Part shown: piece by piece, positions 24,101 to 34,910 of the stretch
How the letters are laid out: each line of letters starts with the position of its first letter
How positions within the stretch are numbered: position 1 is the first letter of the stretch
Assembly: GCF_023898315.1 (NCBI RefSeq)
Contig: NC_064619.1
Location: 303,404,150 to 303,468,149 of the forward strand
From: Schistocerca nitens
Lineage: Eukaryota; Arthropoda; Insecta; Orthoptera; Acrididae
DNA: 64,000 nucleotides
Direction: 5' to 3'
Position numbers and translations under genes: made by a program
The notes under the pieces: model-generated
Told to the model about the DNA's origin: nothing
What the model saw: the letters and a program-made list of their open reading frames with translations, nothing else
The model's database searches: none

Positions 24101-24462
24101 GAAGCTTTCGAAATGTGGTGCTACAGAAGAATGCTGAATATTAGATGGGTAGATCACAAACTAATGAGGAGGTATTGAATAGAATTGGGGAGAAGAGGAG
24201 TTGTGGCACAACTTGACAAGAAGAAGGGACCGTTTGGTAGGACATGTTCTGAGGCATCAAGGGATCACAAATTTAGCATTGGAAGTCAGCGTGGAGGGTA
24301 AAAATCGTGGAAGGAGAGCAAGAGATGAATACACTAAGCAGATTCAGAAGGATGTAGGTTGCAGTAAGTACTGGAAGATGAAGAAGCTTGCACAGGGTAG
24401 CGTAACATGGAGAGCTGCATCAAACCAGTCTCAGGACTGAAGACAACAACAACAACAACAAC
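21177..24462 (+). mobile_element. RTE-like LINE, full-length copy 2
   Basis: The copy is 3286 bp with leader, endonuclease, RT and a (CAA)n 3' tail at about 24442-24462. A perfect 10-bp duplication, ATGGTCCGCT, flanks it at 21167-21176 and 24463-24472, so both ends are defined. The 3' microsatellite-like tail and the C-terminal RT features suggest the RTE (BovB-like) clade, though clade placement needs a tree. It sits between gag and pol of gypsy C. Confidence 0.93.
21489..24440 (+). pseudogene. RTE-like LINE endonuclease/reverse transcriptase ORF, mutated
   Basis: This single ORF of the LINE is readable throughout but broken. Endonuclease motifs are WNVRSL, SEVRH, GDWNSRVGKG, QIDYIMV and SDHNLLVM, the full AP-endonuclease set. 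A nonsense codon lies at 21813-21815, another stop at 22422-22424, a frameshift near 22580, a stop near 22995 and further shifts near 23035 and 24175. RT motifs include LAFVDLEKAFDNVDW, VRQGCSL and FADEIVIL near 23690, where the second catalytic Asp of FADD is Glu. The C-terminal part has MYGSETWTINSLDKKRIEAF. The nicking and reverse-transcription activities are therefore lost in this copy. Confidence 0.92.
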
Positions 24463-24472
24463 ATGGTCCGCT

Positions 24473-26399
24473 TAGCAGACATCAAGGATTTACTGTTACG
24501 TGAAACTGAACAACCTCTGAAACATTTTTATCATCCTGTTATTACCATTTAAATTTGCAAACACGTATTAAAAGCGGTTCTGGTTTCTGGTTCTCCTGCT
24601 ACTGTCATGAGTGATACAGCATTCACCCGCTGCAATTTTCATTATTCTTTTCCGATGTCACCTCTTAATAAAATCAAAATAAGTGCTGCTGTACCTGGTA
24701 AAAGCGTTGAAGTTAATTCTCAAACTCATTTACAATTTTCTACTCAAGGTCACACATTTTTAACAACTTTCTTATCGTTCCTTTATTAACAACTGAAGTC
24801 ATTCTGTGCATCGATTTCTTAAGCAGACATAAGGCAGTGCTTGATTTTAACAACTCTTGTATTACATTACAAAGCGACGACAATATGATATCTTTAAATT
24901 TTGATCGGAGCCTGTCTAGCGAGGAACAAGGTATCAATCGCCTGCATTTTCTTTCTTCAAATAGAAGATCGACCGGTACACCCTACAATTTAATTCTGCT
25001 GACCCGTTCTGTGAGCACAACGTTGACTTCAATGTGATTTGACATTTTCGACACGATTCAGAACGAAGTTAACAACTATAGATCCACCTCTGATTTTCAT
25101 AAACAACAATTATGGGAAACCTTACGAACTCATGCTCACGTTTTTGATAATCTACCTGGCACTATTCGTGGTTTTCTTAATGAATTTCAAGTTAAGCCAC
25201 ACAATACTTTTGTTGGACGGCACTACAACGTTCTTTTTGTCTATCGTCAGAAAGCTAATGAAGTATGTAATTCCATGCTTCAACAAGGTATTATTGAGCC
25301 GGCAGCCAGCCCTTACAAGAGTCCGCTTCATATTGTGCGAAAGAAAGATGGTTCACTGAGGCTTATTCTCGATTCGAGACAAATTAACAATATTATTATA
25401 CGGGAAACCGATAGATCGCAAACCTTGGAAGAGATTCTTCAGAAATTTCATGGCGTCACAGTTTTCTCCTCCCTTGATTTAAAATCTAGTTTCTGGCAGA
25501 TTGAATTGCACCCAATTGCCAACAAAAAAACGGCTCCCTTCTGTTTTGGCATAAACTATCAGTTCCGTAAACTTCCTTTTGGATTAAACATTTCGTCTGC
25601 AGCATTCATCAGAGGTTTAAATTCTATTTTACCGGATCATTTAAAAAATAAAATTACCACTTATGTCGATGATATTCTCATATCTGAAAAGACCTAGGAT
25701 GAGCAAAAAGATACCTTGAATTCTTTGTTATAAATTCTTTCTGACCATGGAGTCACAGTCAACCTGAGCAAATATGCATTCTTCAAATCTAATATCAAAT
25801 TTTTTGGTCACGTCATATCTGTTTCTAACATTGAACCTGAACCGGATTAGTTGCAAGCTATCCGTGACATAACCACACCCACTTCCAAACGTCAAGTCAG
25901 ATGTTTTCTCGGTTTGGTCAATTTTTTCCGTCGTTTTGTGCACTATAAGGCTCTCGATCTCCCCCCCCCCCCCCCCTTTTGTGCCTATTTAGCTGCAAAA
26001 ACTCCAACTGGTTCTGGGACGACCAAGCTCAACAAGGATTTGTCTATTTAACACAAGCTTTATTGAACGCTCCTCTGCTTTCTCATCCCGATCTTTCACA
26101 TGACTTCTGTTTGGCTACTGACAGTTCTAAAACGGCTATTCGTGTCTCTCTGTTTCAAGAGATCGAAGAAGATGGCATTTTTGTTAAGAAAAAGCATCGC
26201 TTTTGCTAGCCGCGTTTTGTCAGCAGCTGAACGTAACTATTCCATAACAGAACATGAATGTGTAGCAGTGGTGTGGGCCTTTTCCAAATTCCGTCATTTC
26301 TCATTTGCCAGACATACCAACATTTATACTTATCACAGAGCGTTGCAATTTCTTACGTCAGAAAATCTTTATCACGAGCATTTACTTCGTTGGGCTATG
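24473..26399 (+). pseudogene. gypsy C pol: protease, RT and RNase H up to the Tc1 insertion
   Basis: Near 24578-24620 VLVSGSPATVMS resembles a retroviral-type protease active site lacking its Asp. The RT at 25275-25697 is an open 140-residue stretch with QGIIEPAASPYKSPLHIVRK, then FSSLDLKSSFWQIEL (first catalytic Asp), LPFGLNISSAAF and TYVDDILIS (YVDD). After a stop at 25695-25697 the thumb follows, with RQVRCFLGLVNFFRRFVHY at about 25888-25950, then a run of 16 C at 25961-25976. RNase H follows with LATDSSKTAI (Asp), ERNYSITEHECVAVVWAFSK (Glu) and TYHRALQFL, where Asp is replaced by Tyr. The frame reaches 26399 exactly at the Tc1 TA target. Confidence 0.9.
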
Positions 26400-26401
26400 T
26401 A

Positions 26402-27697
26402 CACACATGAAAAAAGTTTTGCATCACCTCGGTTCCAAGAGTTCCGGAACCTGTACAGAAAATTGGAATAGAGATTAACATAAACATCATTTCCGCCCCT
26501 TATATTGTTCATGAAAACCCACATTGCATGTTGTACCACCATACAGCGATACCTTCAGAGGTGGTGTTCCAGATTGCTGTACACACCGGCACCCAGTAGC
26601 ACGTCCTCTTGCATTGATGCATGCCTGAGTTCGACGTGGCATACTATCCATAAGTTCATCAAGGCATTGTTGGTCCAGATTGTCCCACTCCTCAACGGCG
26701 ATTCGGCGTAGATCCCTCAGAGTGGTTGGTGTGTCACGTCGTCCATGAACAGCCCTTTTCAATCTATCCCAGGCATGTTCGATAGGGTTCACGTCTGGAG
26801 AACATGATAGCCACTCTGGTCGAGAAATGTTGTTATCCTGAAGGAAGTCATTCACAAGATGTGCACGATGGGGGCGCAAATTGTCTTCATGAAGACGAAT
26901 GCCTCGCCAATATGCTGCCGATATGGTTGCACTGTCGGTCGGAGGATGGCATTCACGAATCGTACAGCCGTTACGGGGCCTTCCATGACCACCCGCGGCA
27001 TTCATCGACCCCACATAATGCTGCCCCAAAACAGCAGGGAACCTCCACCTTGCTGCACTAGCTGGACAGTGTGTCTAAGGCATTCAGCCTGACCGGGCTG
27101 CCTGGTTGAAGGCATATGCAGCACTCATCTGTGAAAATAATGTGATGCTAATCCTAAGCAGTCCATTCGGCACGTTGCTGTGCCCATCTGTTATTCAACA
27201 TGGTGGCGTAGCTGTCAGGGTTCCTCCGAGCCATAATCAGTAGGTAGCGATTATCCACTGAAGTATTAGCCCTTGGGCGGACTGAGCGAGCCATGTCATC
27301 GACAGTTCCTGTCTCTCCGTATCTCCTCCATATCCGAACAATATCGCATTGGTTCCCTCCGAGACGCCTGACACTTCCCTTGTTGAGAGCCCTTCCTGGC
27401 ACAAAGTAACAATGCTGATGCGATCGAACCGCGGTATTGACCGTCGAGGTATGGTTGAACTACAGACAACATGAGCCGTGTACCTCCTCCCTGGTAGAAT
27501 GACTGGAACTGATCGACTGTCGGAACCCCTCTGTCTAACAGGCGCTCTTCATGCATGGCTGTTTACATCTTTGGGCGGGTTTAGTGACATGACTGAACAG
27601 TCAGAGGGACTGCGTATGTGACATAATATCCACAGTCAACGTCTGTCTTCAGGAATTCTGGGAATCGGGGTGATGCAAAACTTTTTTTTGATTTATG
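26402..27697 (-). mobile_element. Tc1-like DNA transposon, decayed copy
   Basis: It is bounded by TA at 26400-26401 and 27698-27699. The inverted ends share AAAAAAGTTTTGCATCACC near the left end and, in complement, the right end. The RNase H reading of gypsy C is continuous across the element if it and one TA are ignored, which confirms both limits. Confidence 0.9.
26487..27556 (-). pseudogene. Tc1-like transposase, frameshifted (DD34E)
   Basis: The N-terminal reading at 27296-27556 and the HTH reading at 27154-27402 are in different frames and overlap around a frameshift. The second HTH segment (RLGGNQCDIVRIWRRYGETG) ends at a stop near 27154. HHIIFTDE near 27130 keeps the first Asp. The C-terminal reading at 26487-27029 has LHEDNLRPHRAH (second Asp) and SPDVNPIEHAWD (Glu), with 34 residues between. 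The family differs from the transposase at 3639-4661 in ends and sequence. It is not functional as it stands. Confidence 0.9.
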
Positions 27698-27699
27698 TA

Positions 27700-27787
27700 T
27701 TTAGAAGAATTTCGCTTTACCGTCATCTATATTCTCGGTGATGAAAATATTATCGCTCGTGCATTATCTCGCTCACTTGGTAGTACT
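27700..27787 (+). pseudogene. gypsy C RNase H end, between Tc1 and SINE
   Basis: This short piece continues the pol frame directly after the Tc1 element (LEEFRFTVIYILGDENIIAR), the conserved stretch that ends RNase H and precedes the integrase. It runs into the SINE target duplication at 27788. Confidence 0.88.
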
Positions 27788-27803
27788 CTGTCTGGTTCTT
27801 CAA

Positions 27804-27994
27804 AAAAAATGACTCTAAGCACTATGGGACTTAACATCTGAGGTCATCAGTCCCATAGACTTAGAAGTACGTAAACCTAACTAACCCAAGGACATCACAC
27901 ACATCCATGCCCGAGGCAGGATTCGAACTTGCGACAGTAGCAGCAGCGTGGTTCCGGACTGAAGAGCCTAGAGCCGCTCGGCTACATCGGCCGG
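27804..27994 (-). mobile_element. tRNA-derived SINE (Ser/Leu-like head), copy in gypsy C
   Basis: Same family as 1817-2013. A perfect 16-bp duplication, CTGTCTGGTTCTTCAA, lies at 27788-27803 and 27995-28010. An A-rich stretch (CAAAAAAAATGAC) precedes the body. Confidence 0.94.
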
Positions 27995-28010
27995 CTGTCT
28001 GGTTCTTCAA

Positions 28011-29280
28011 CAGAATTTTATCACACCAATTCCAGTGTGTTATGCATTCAACAGGTAGCTGAAGAAAACTTTATTTCTTCAGAGATGACCGATATTGCTA
28101 AAGAGCAAGACAAGGATCCGATCTGGAAAGACATCAAACGGAAATGGCGCGACAAAACCTGTCAGACTCTACTATCTCGCTCGGAATAATATCTTGTTTA
28201 TGCCGTTAACACCTGACAGTCTATCCTGGCTTGTCTGCATTCCCGGGCATCTAGTTAACAAACATATATAGTACATATATCTCAGTTACTCTCATTATGG
28301 AGCCGGCAAATGCTTTTTCATTTTTCGTCAAAAACCTTATTTCTTCAATATGGAGAAACGCATTCATCGTGTCTTTATGAAGTGAAAATTATACCAGAAA
28401 GCCAAGACAACGTCTTCCTTTTATGCTCAGTTGTGTCAGGTCATTCCTGTAAAATTACGTCATCTAGCAGACATTGAATTTTACGGTCCTATTGTTACCA
28501 GCAGACAAGGCTTCTCTTATATTTTCGTAGCTGTAGATCTCACGTCGAAATTTGTTTCATTCGCACCTTTGCCTAAAGCTACTGGCAAAACTGTGTCCGC
28601 CGCCTTTGTTAAGAATTTTTTAACAGAAGTTGGTCACGTTGACAAAGTCATTTCAGACAACAGTCCGTAATTTAGGTCAAGTTACTGGACTCGCCTCTCT
28701 CGAGCAGCAAAAGCAAACCCATTTACGTTTCCCGCTATTATGCTTCTTCGAATCCAGCTGAAAACATTACGAAAGAGATAGGTGAACTGTGCAGGTCGTA
28801 CTGCCACAAGAAACACAGAGATTGGGACAAAGACATTTACACATTTCAGGATGTTATCAACTCTATTCCCAACGCTTCTACCTTACTTTCTCCGTACCTT
28901 GTACTGAAAAACAAACTTCCACCTGACAGAATCAGAGAACTTGCACCGATACCTAAGTTACGTTGCTTACGACACCATCAAATTGTGGAAATTGCTTTAC
29001 GAAATTTCAAACGAGCTACGGGAAAGAGGATTCAACACCAGCAGCCTTCCGGAATCCAACGAACATTTCAGGTAGGTCAAAAAGTACTCGTCAGATCACA
29101 TTGATTGTCTCATAAAGGAAACGCTTGTTCAGCAAATTCTTTCTTTGCTATAACGGACCATACAGAATTTGTCGTATTTGTCATCTGAATGCTTTGGAAG
29201 TGGATATCTTGAGAACCAAACGTTGTATGGTTGTGAACCAAATTACGAATGTCATAGAATTTCACGAATAGGACACACTC
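28011..29280 (+). pseudogene. gypsy C integrase
   Basis: The zinc-finger region near 28275-28390 is decayed (SHYGAGKCFFIF, then MEKRIHRVFMK). The core at 28431-28670 reads LADIEFYGPIVTSRQGFSYI (first Asp), then VDKVISDNSP (second Asp), closed by a stop just after. The Glu region near 28742-28790 reads SSNPAENITKEIGELCRSYC in another frame, so the D-D-E set is present but frame-broken. The C-terminal part extends to about 29280 with FQVGQKVLVRSH near 29070. It would integrate the element's cDNA; here it cannot be made whole. Confidence 0.85.
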
Positions 29281-29293
29281 ATACATGTTTACA

Positions 29294-29430
29294 AAATGGC
29301 TCTGAGCACTATGCGACTTAACTTCTGAGGTCATCAGTTGCCTAGAACTTACAACTACATAAACCTAACTAACCTAAGGACATCACACACATCCATGCCC
29401 GAGGCAGGATTCGAACCTGCGACCGCAGCG
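29294..29430 (-). mobile_element. tRNA-derived SINE, 5'-truncated copy
   Basis: Body as in the other copies, truncated inside the tRNA-like head right after GACCGCAGCG. The flanks ATACATGTTTACA (29281-29293) and ATACGTCTTTACA (29431-29443) form a 13-bp duplication with two mismatches. Confidence 0.88.
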
Positions 29431-29443
29431 ATACGTCTTTACA

Positions 29444-31020
29444 GACAACGTACCTACACTGAGAAGCTGTTTACTATTGGATTGGTATGACCACAGTCTA
29501 CTTTGTTATTTATTGTTTTATAATGTTCGATTTTCCCTGATTTTGTGACTTGTCAAAGAGTTCTATAAATAGGACACACATACACAGCTTTACAGACAAC
29601 ACACACTGTGATCTGGATTACTACCGGACTGATATCACTACAGCCTATTTGTCTTTTCTTATCTCATAACTTCGGACTTGCACTTATATTTGGAAAAACT
29701 CTGCTGTTACTCAGGAGAATTTTCTACCATTTATTTGATTCTGTCTACAGCCTGTTGCTTTCATACATTTTTGACTACTGTCAGAGGGAATGTTTACTGA
29801 GGGCCACAATTTCTTTTTCTCAGTGTTAAGCCGTGCGCGGCTCGTGTTTGTGCCGTTGATAGTTTGTCATCTTCTCTTATGGTACTTCCACCTCGTTTTC
29901 TTCTTCCATTTACTGGCGTCACTAACTTCCTGCTTTACCTGCCGTCAGTGGCAGCAGCAGCGCTTATCGAGAAGTGCACTGTCGTGCCATCTCTAGAGCG
30001 ACAGATAGTATTTCCGGGTCGTCGTGTGTCTGAGTTCAGTCGGGACGCAGCAGCAATGAAGCAAGAGACGGAGGGCAAGTGAGGCGCGGACAGCCAGTGC
30101 TCGCCGAGCGTAGGCGCAAACTTGAGCTGTCCGACGGAAGACGACTGGAGCGGGAACGTCCGTTGGTTGGTCGCTCAATTGGTCTTCTCATCGGCTGACA
30201 TGTATTTGGTCCTTTGACCGTTTCTGGGCCTAGCAGTCGGTCGGTTGGGGCAGAGCAGCGAGGAAGTCCCCGTGGGGAGTAGTCAGGCCAGAGCTGCTGG
30301 CGGCGTGAAAGCGCGGTTGGAGTTGTGAGGCGCTTCTTTCGAGGGTTACGAAGTTCGCCACCCACCGATACTGGGCACTAAACTTGAGCGCTCACTTAAC
30401 CTACTATCAAGCCTCAACTGCTGTCACATCCCTTCGTTTGATCCCGGTTGTCGCTTTCTGGGACTTATCCGCGAGCAACAACGTGTGTTCATTGAAGTCG
30501 GCTAGAATTGCAGCCGTCTCCCTCTGTGGTGTTTGACTTAATTTAATCTATTCCTTTATTAATTAAGTGTACCAGCGGTATCTTCCGCCTTGTGGCCATT
30601 GACGTTCCAGTTACCTGCCCTGGGCGGTGACGTAGTTTTCGGCAGTGTATTTTCCTCGCCGTGTTGATGCTGTCCAGCACGGCGTGTAGTTCGACAGTTG
30701 GGGTGTTGTTGGTAGTTTTGGGCGTTTATTCTGACTTGGCTGGGTTGGGCACCAATATCCAGAACGTTGTACTATTGACATTTGTGGTCGTTTTACTGGT
30801 CGAGTGGAGCAGAACTGATCTTGTTGGTTGGTTCGTCGGCTGGCTTTCGCTTGGGTTGTCTTCTGATTAAGAGGTTGTCGGTCTGGCTGCCTGTCTCACC
30901 TAAACGTGCGTTAGTGTTACTTGCCAGACCGACCCTTGGAACCTTCCGAGCGCCGCTCCTTGTGTTTTATATAGCGGTTTCCTTGTTAGTCTTAAGTACT
31001 CTGTTGGCCTTCAGGTGAGC
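29444..31020. other. GC-rich region of unknown nature
   Basis: 29444-29820 is AT-rich and probably belongs to the 3' end of gypsy C. From about 29820 the sequence becomes GC-rich (30000-30370) and then moderately GC-rich to 31020. ORFs here (for example 30036-30365 minus and 30661-30870 plus) are unsupported. The sudden change in composition next to a gypsy end suggests an LTR or another element's leader, but no paired copy exists in the window. Confidence 0.4.
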
Positions 31021-31578
31021 TTTAGCTTATTAAAATTGCAAGGCTTTTCTTCTTAGGCCTTAAGCCGTAAAAAAGGAAGAAATTGTTTCTTGTTTGGTAT
31101 GTGGCCTTCAGCCGAGTTTCAGCCTTTCACCATTAAAATTTAAAATTCCTTGTGTCTACACCTTCAGCCGTAAATTTGTTTGAATTTCATATGTGGCCTT
31201 TAGCCGAGTTTTCAGCTTTTTCAAATCAAAAGTTTGAAATTTTTTGTGTAGGCCTTAAGCTGTAAACTAATTTTCTGCATGGTGTGTGGCCTTCAGCCGA
31301 GTTTTAATCTCTCTTAAATTAAAAATTCAAAATCCTTGTCTTGCCCTAAGTCATAAGATTGTTATTCTTTAGTATAAGACCTTCAGCCTAGTTTTACACG
31401 AAATATTTTAAGATGAGGCCTTCAGCCTTTTCAGATTGAAAGCTCTTCTTCCTAGGCCTCAAGCTGTTAAATTGTTATGCTGATATGCGGCCTTCAGCCG
31501 ACTTTTCAGCCTGTTCAGATTAAACATTGAAAATCTTTGCTTGGCCTTAAGCCGTAACACTGTTCTTGATTGTTGTTG

Positions 31579-33137
31579 GTGGTGTGATCTTCAGTCCTGA
31601 GACTGGTTTGATGCAGCTCTCCATGCTACTCTATCCTGTGCAAGCTTCTTCATCTCCCAGTACTTACTGCAACCTACATCCTTCTGAATCTGCTTAGTGT
31701 ATTCATCTCTTGGTCTCCCTCTACGATTTTTACCATTCACGCTGCCCTCCAATGCTAAATTTGTGATCCCTTGATGCCTCAGAACATGTCCTACCAACCG
31801 GTCCCTTCTTCTTGTCAAGTTGTGCCACAAACTCCTCTTCTTCCCAATTCTATTCAATACCTCCTCATTAGTTATGTGATCTACCCATATAATCTTCAGC
31901 ATTCTTCTGTAGCACCACATTTCGAAAGCTTCTATTCTCTTCCTGTCTAAACTATTTATCATCCATACAAATACTTTCAGAAACGACTTCCTGACACTTA
32001 AATCTATACTCGATGTTAACAAATTTCTCTTCTTCAGAAACGCTTTCCTTGTCATTGCCAGTCTACATTTTATATCCTCTCTACTTCGACCATCATCAGT
32101 TATTTTGCTCCCCAAATAGCAAAACTCCTTTACTACTTTAAGTGTCGCATTTCCTAATCTAATTCCCTCAGCATCACCCGACTTAATTCGACTGCGTTCC
32201 ATTATCCACGTTTTGCTTTTGTTGGTGTTCATCTTATACCCTCCTTTGAAGACACTGTCCATTCCATTCAACTGCTCTTCCAAGTCCTTTGCTGTCGCTG
32301 ACAGAATTACAATGTCACTGGCGAACCTCGAAGTTTTTATTTCTTCTTCATGGATTTTAATACCTACTCCGAATTTTTCTTTTGTTTCCTTTATTGCTTC
32401 TTCATTATACAGACTGAATAACATCGGAGAGAGGCTACAACCCTGTCTCACTCCCTTCCCAACCACTACTTCCCTTTCGTGCCCCTCGACTCTTATAACT
32501 GCCATCTGCTCTCTGTACAAATTGTAAATAGCCTTTCGCTGCCTGTATTTTACCCCTGCCACCTTTAGAATTTGAAAGAGAGTATTCCAGTCAACATTGT
32601 CAAAAGCTTTCTTTAAGTCTACAAATGCTAGAAACGTAGGTTTGCCTTTCCTTAATATTTCTTCTAAGATAAGTCTTAAGGTCAGTATTGCCTCACGTGT
32701 TCCAATATTTCTACGGAATCCAAACTGATCGTCCCCGAGGTCGGCTTCTACCAGTTTTTCCATTCGTCTGTAAAGAATTCGCGTTAGTATTTTGCATCCG
32801 TGACTTATTAAACTGATTGTTCGGTAATTTTCACATCTGTCAACACCTGCTTTCTTTGGGATTGGAATTATTACATTCTTCTTGAAGTCTGAAGGTATTT
32901 CGCCTGTCTCATACATCTTGCTCACCAGATGGTAGAGTTTCGTCAGGACTGGCTCTCCCAAGGCCATCAGTAGTTCTAATGGAATGTTGTCTACTCCCGG
33001 GGCCTTGTTTCTAGTCAGGTCTTTCAGTGCTCTGTCAAAGTCTTCATGCAGTATCGTATCTCCCATTTCATCTTCATCTGCATCCTCTTCCATTTCCACA
33101 ATATTGTCCTCAAGTACATCGCCCTTGTATAGACCCT
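31579..33137 (-). mobile_element. RTE-like LINE, 5'-truncated copy 3
   Basis: Minus-strand copy ending on the left near TTGTTGTTGGTGG and truncated on the right in the region before RT (about 33137). It splits the 93-bp repeat array. GTGGTGTG occurs on both sides (31579-31586 and 33138-33145) and could be the target duplication, but the left copy overlaps the LINE tail, so this is uncertain. Confidence 0.88.
31591..33099 (-). pseudogene. LINE copy 3 reverse transcriptase, 502-residue open frame
   Basis: This is the longest open frame in the window and contains the whole RT domain plus C-terminus: IPLELLMALGEPVLTKLYHL, FRRNIGTREAILTLRLILEE, FLAFVDLKKAFDNVDWNTLF, KGVRQGCSLSPMLF, SRFASDIVILSA and the C-terminal WRAASNQSQD. 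The active site FADD reads FASD, so one catalytic Asp is lost. A short internal deletion is likely near 31960, where the MYGSETWTI segment of other copies is missing. The endonuclease is absent through truncation. Open but not expected to be active. Confidence 0.9.
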
Positions 33138-33330
33138 GTGGTGTGGTTTCCAGCCGAGTTCGATGAGAAAAATTTAAGCTAAGGCTTTCAGCCTATTTAT
33201 AATGAAGATATTTTTTTTTTCTAAAGATGTGAAACCTCCAGAAGAACTCTTGTACCTCATTTCTTTGCTTAGGCCTTGTGCCTTGGATTTTCGATGTGGC
33301 CTTCAGCTGATGTAAATTAAAACAAAGGAG

Positions 33331-34173
33331 GTCTTTCGTTAAAACCTTGAGAATTTTTTATTCTTGCTTGTGTGATTGTGTGTTTTAACAAATAAAGTCC
33401 TGTCCTACTAGCCCAGGGATTTCATGTATCTATTGTCATTGCAAGTGTTTTGTGTACAGTATTGGACGACTATGAGGTGTTTTTCATGTGGGAGACAATA
33501 TTGATGTAGACAGAACAGGGAATTTTATTTTGGTATATTTCAGCTGAGATGTATTATGAAGTTTACTGCATATTAGTGTATTTGATGATGATGATTACTG
33601 ATGATATTTAATGAGGCACATGATTATGATTTATGTGGCTTACGTATATGATGTATTATGTGAAGTTACTCATGAGATGATACTGATGATGATGAATAAT
33701 ATTGGGGTATTGGTCAGGGCTTAAGAACCCTGTTTTCTTTGAAGTCGATTTTATTTCACGTGATGACATTTCTGGTTTATAAGTATAAACGATGAGTTTG
33801 GATCTGTCATGGCAGGTTGACAATAGTAACTGTTCTGCAGCTGTCTGCTACTATACTAAAGTTTCTTTTGTATGATATGCAGTTGTCACTTTCTTGAGCT
33901 TTTTATGCAACCCTGGATGTACTTGGTAATTTTTTTTTCTTTTCTCTGTGAGAGCAACACAACAGGCTACAGCCAGGCTACATCTTACAACAGTGTACAT
34001 TTCTGGTCTAATTACTACTATATACTATGACATTTTTTCTTGCCTAATAATAACTTACTGCATTCCTTGACTATTTGTTCTTGTGGAAACCATGATTTTC
34101 TCATATGTAGTGGATGAATTAGGAAACACATACGAGTACATAGCTTGACAAACAACACACACTACTACACCTA
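33331..34173. other. unassigned AT-rich sequence
   Basis: No gene seen. GAT-rich short repeats occur at 33580-33700. The end (34120-34173) resembles a motif found twice at the 3' edge of gypsy C (see findings). Confidence 0.4.
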
Positions 34174-34181
34174 GTTTGTGT

Positions 34182-34386
34182 TCAAAATGGTTCAGATGGC
34201 TCTGAGCACCATGGGACTTAACTTCTAAGGTCATCAGTCCCCTAGAACTTAGAACTACTTAAACCTGACTAACCTTAGGACATCACACACATCCATGCCC
34301 GAGGCAGAATTCGAATCTGCGACCGTAGCGCTAGCGTGGTTCCAGACCGTAGCCCCTAGAACCGCTCGGCCACCCCGGCCAGCCGG
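34182..34386 (-). mobile_element. tRNA-derived SINE (Ser/Leu-like head)
   Basis: Full-length copy of the common family. The duplication GTTTGTGT lies at 34174-34181 and 34387-34394. Confidence 0.91.
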
Positions 34387-34394
34387 GTTTGTGT

Positions 34395-34904
34395 CTTATC
34401 GTTTTCCATACTCATGCTCTGTTTTTTCAAGAATGTTGTATGCAGGTCATATTATGCTTTATTTATCTTATATTTTGGATAGATTGTTGAGTGCTTTGCA
34501 ATTGTTTTTTATTACCTACAGGCATTTTACATTATAGACTATGGTATATATTTTCTTTGCCATTTGTGATGAACCTTATTCTTGCAATTATTTTACCAGT
34601 AGCAAATTTTAATCCTATGCACTTAACTGTTACAGACCCACCTTGTGCTTGTAAATGTTAGTGGAGCTCCTATTTTTCCCCTGTGTGTGTTTACTAGGCA
34701 GAGATAGTTAGCCTAGATATTAGTGTAAATATTATTTATACTAATTTCTTGCAATCATATGGAAAGTGTTTTGTCATAAGGCAACTATGTTTGCACACTT
34801 CTCTGAATGTATACAACAATTATTTCATAGTACTATGTTACTCATTTTACTGAATGTGATGTACTTTCCTCTTGATAACTATTTTTCAAATGCCACTACT
34901 ATAA
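34395..34904. other. unassigned AT-rich sequence
   Basis: No gene or clear repeat between the SINE and the next LINE. Confidence 0.4.
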
Positions 34905-34910
34905 CTTTTT

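Larger units (their letters stand above)
18432..29293 (+). mobile_element. Ty3/gypsy element C, heavily nested
   Basis: This composite span holds gag, protease, RT, RNase H and integrase of one gypsy element in the correct order. Successive insertions are a SINE (18608-18812), a full-length RTE-like LINE (21177-24462), a Tc1 element (26402-27697), a SINE (27804-27994) and a SINE (29294-29430, at the edge). Removing the insertions leaves about 5.8 kb, a normal internal length. Stops and frameshifts affect all parts. LTRs were not identified, so the outer limits are those of readable coding sequence. Confidence 0.8.
31021..33330. repeat. tandem repeat of about 93 bp, split by a LINE
   Basis: Units contain GTGGCCTTCAGCCGAGTTTT and a second, partner motif GGCCTTAAGCCGTAA. 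Unit starts near 31101, 31191, 31284, 31378 and 31485 give spacings of 90-107 bp. The series continues after the LINE at 33138-33310 with weaker units. The array fades into unique sequence containing AATAAAG at about 33389. Confidence 0.8.

Noticed and set aside
30036-30365. 109-residue ORF in the GC-rich block
   Set aside because: High GC lowers stop frequency. The composition is Arg/Pro/Ser-rich and there is no motif.
31101-31560. CRISPR-like array
   Set aside because: Units of about 93 bp are diverged and lack identical short repeats with unique spacers; this is a eukaryotic tandem repeat.
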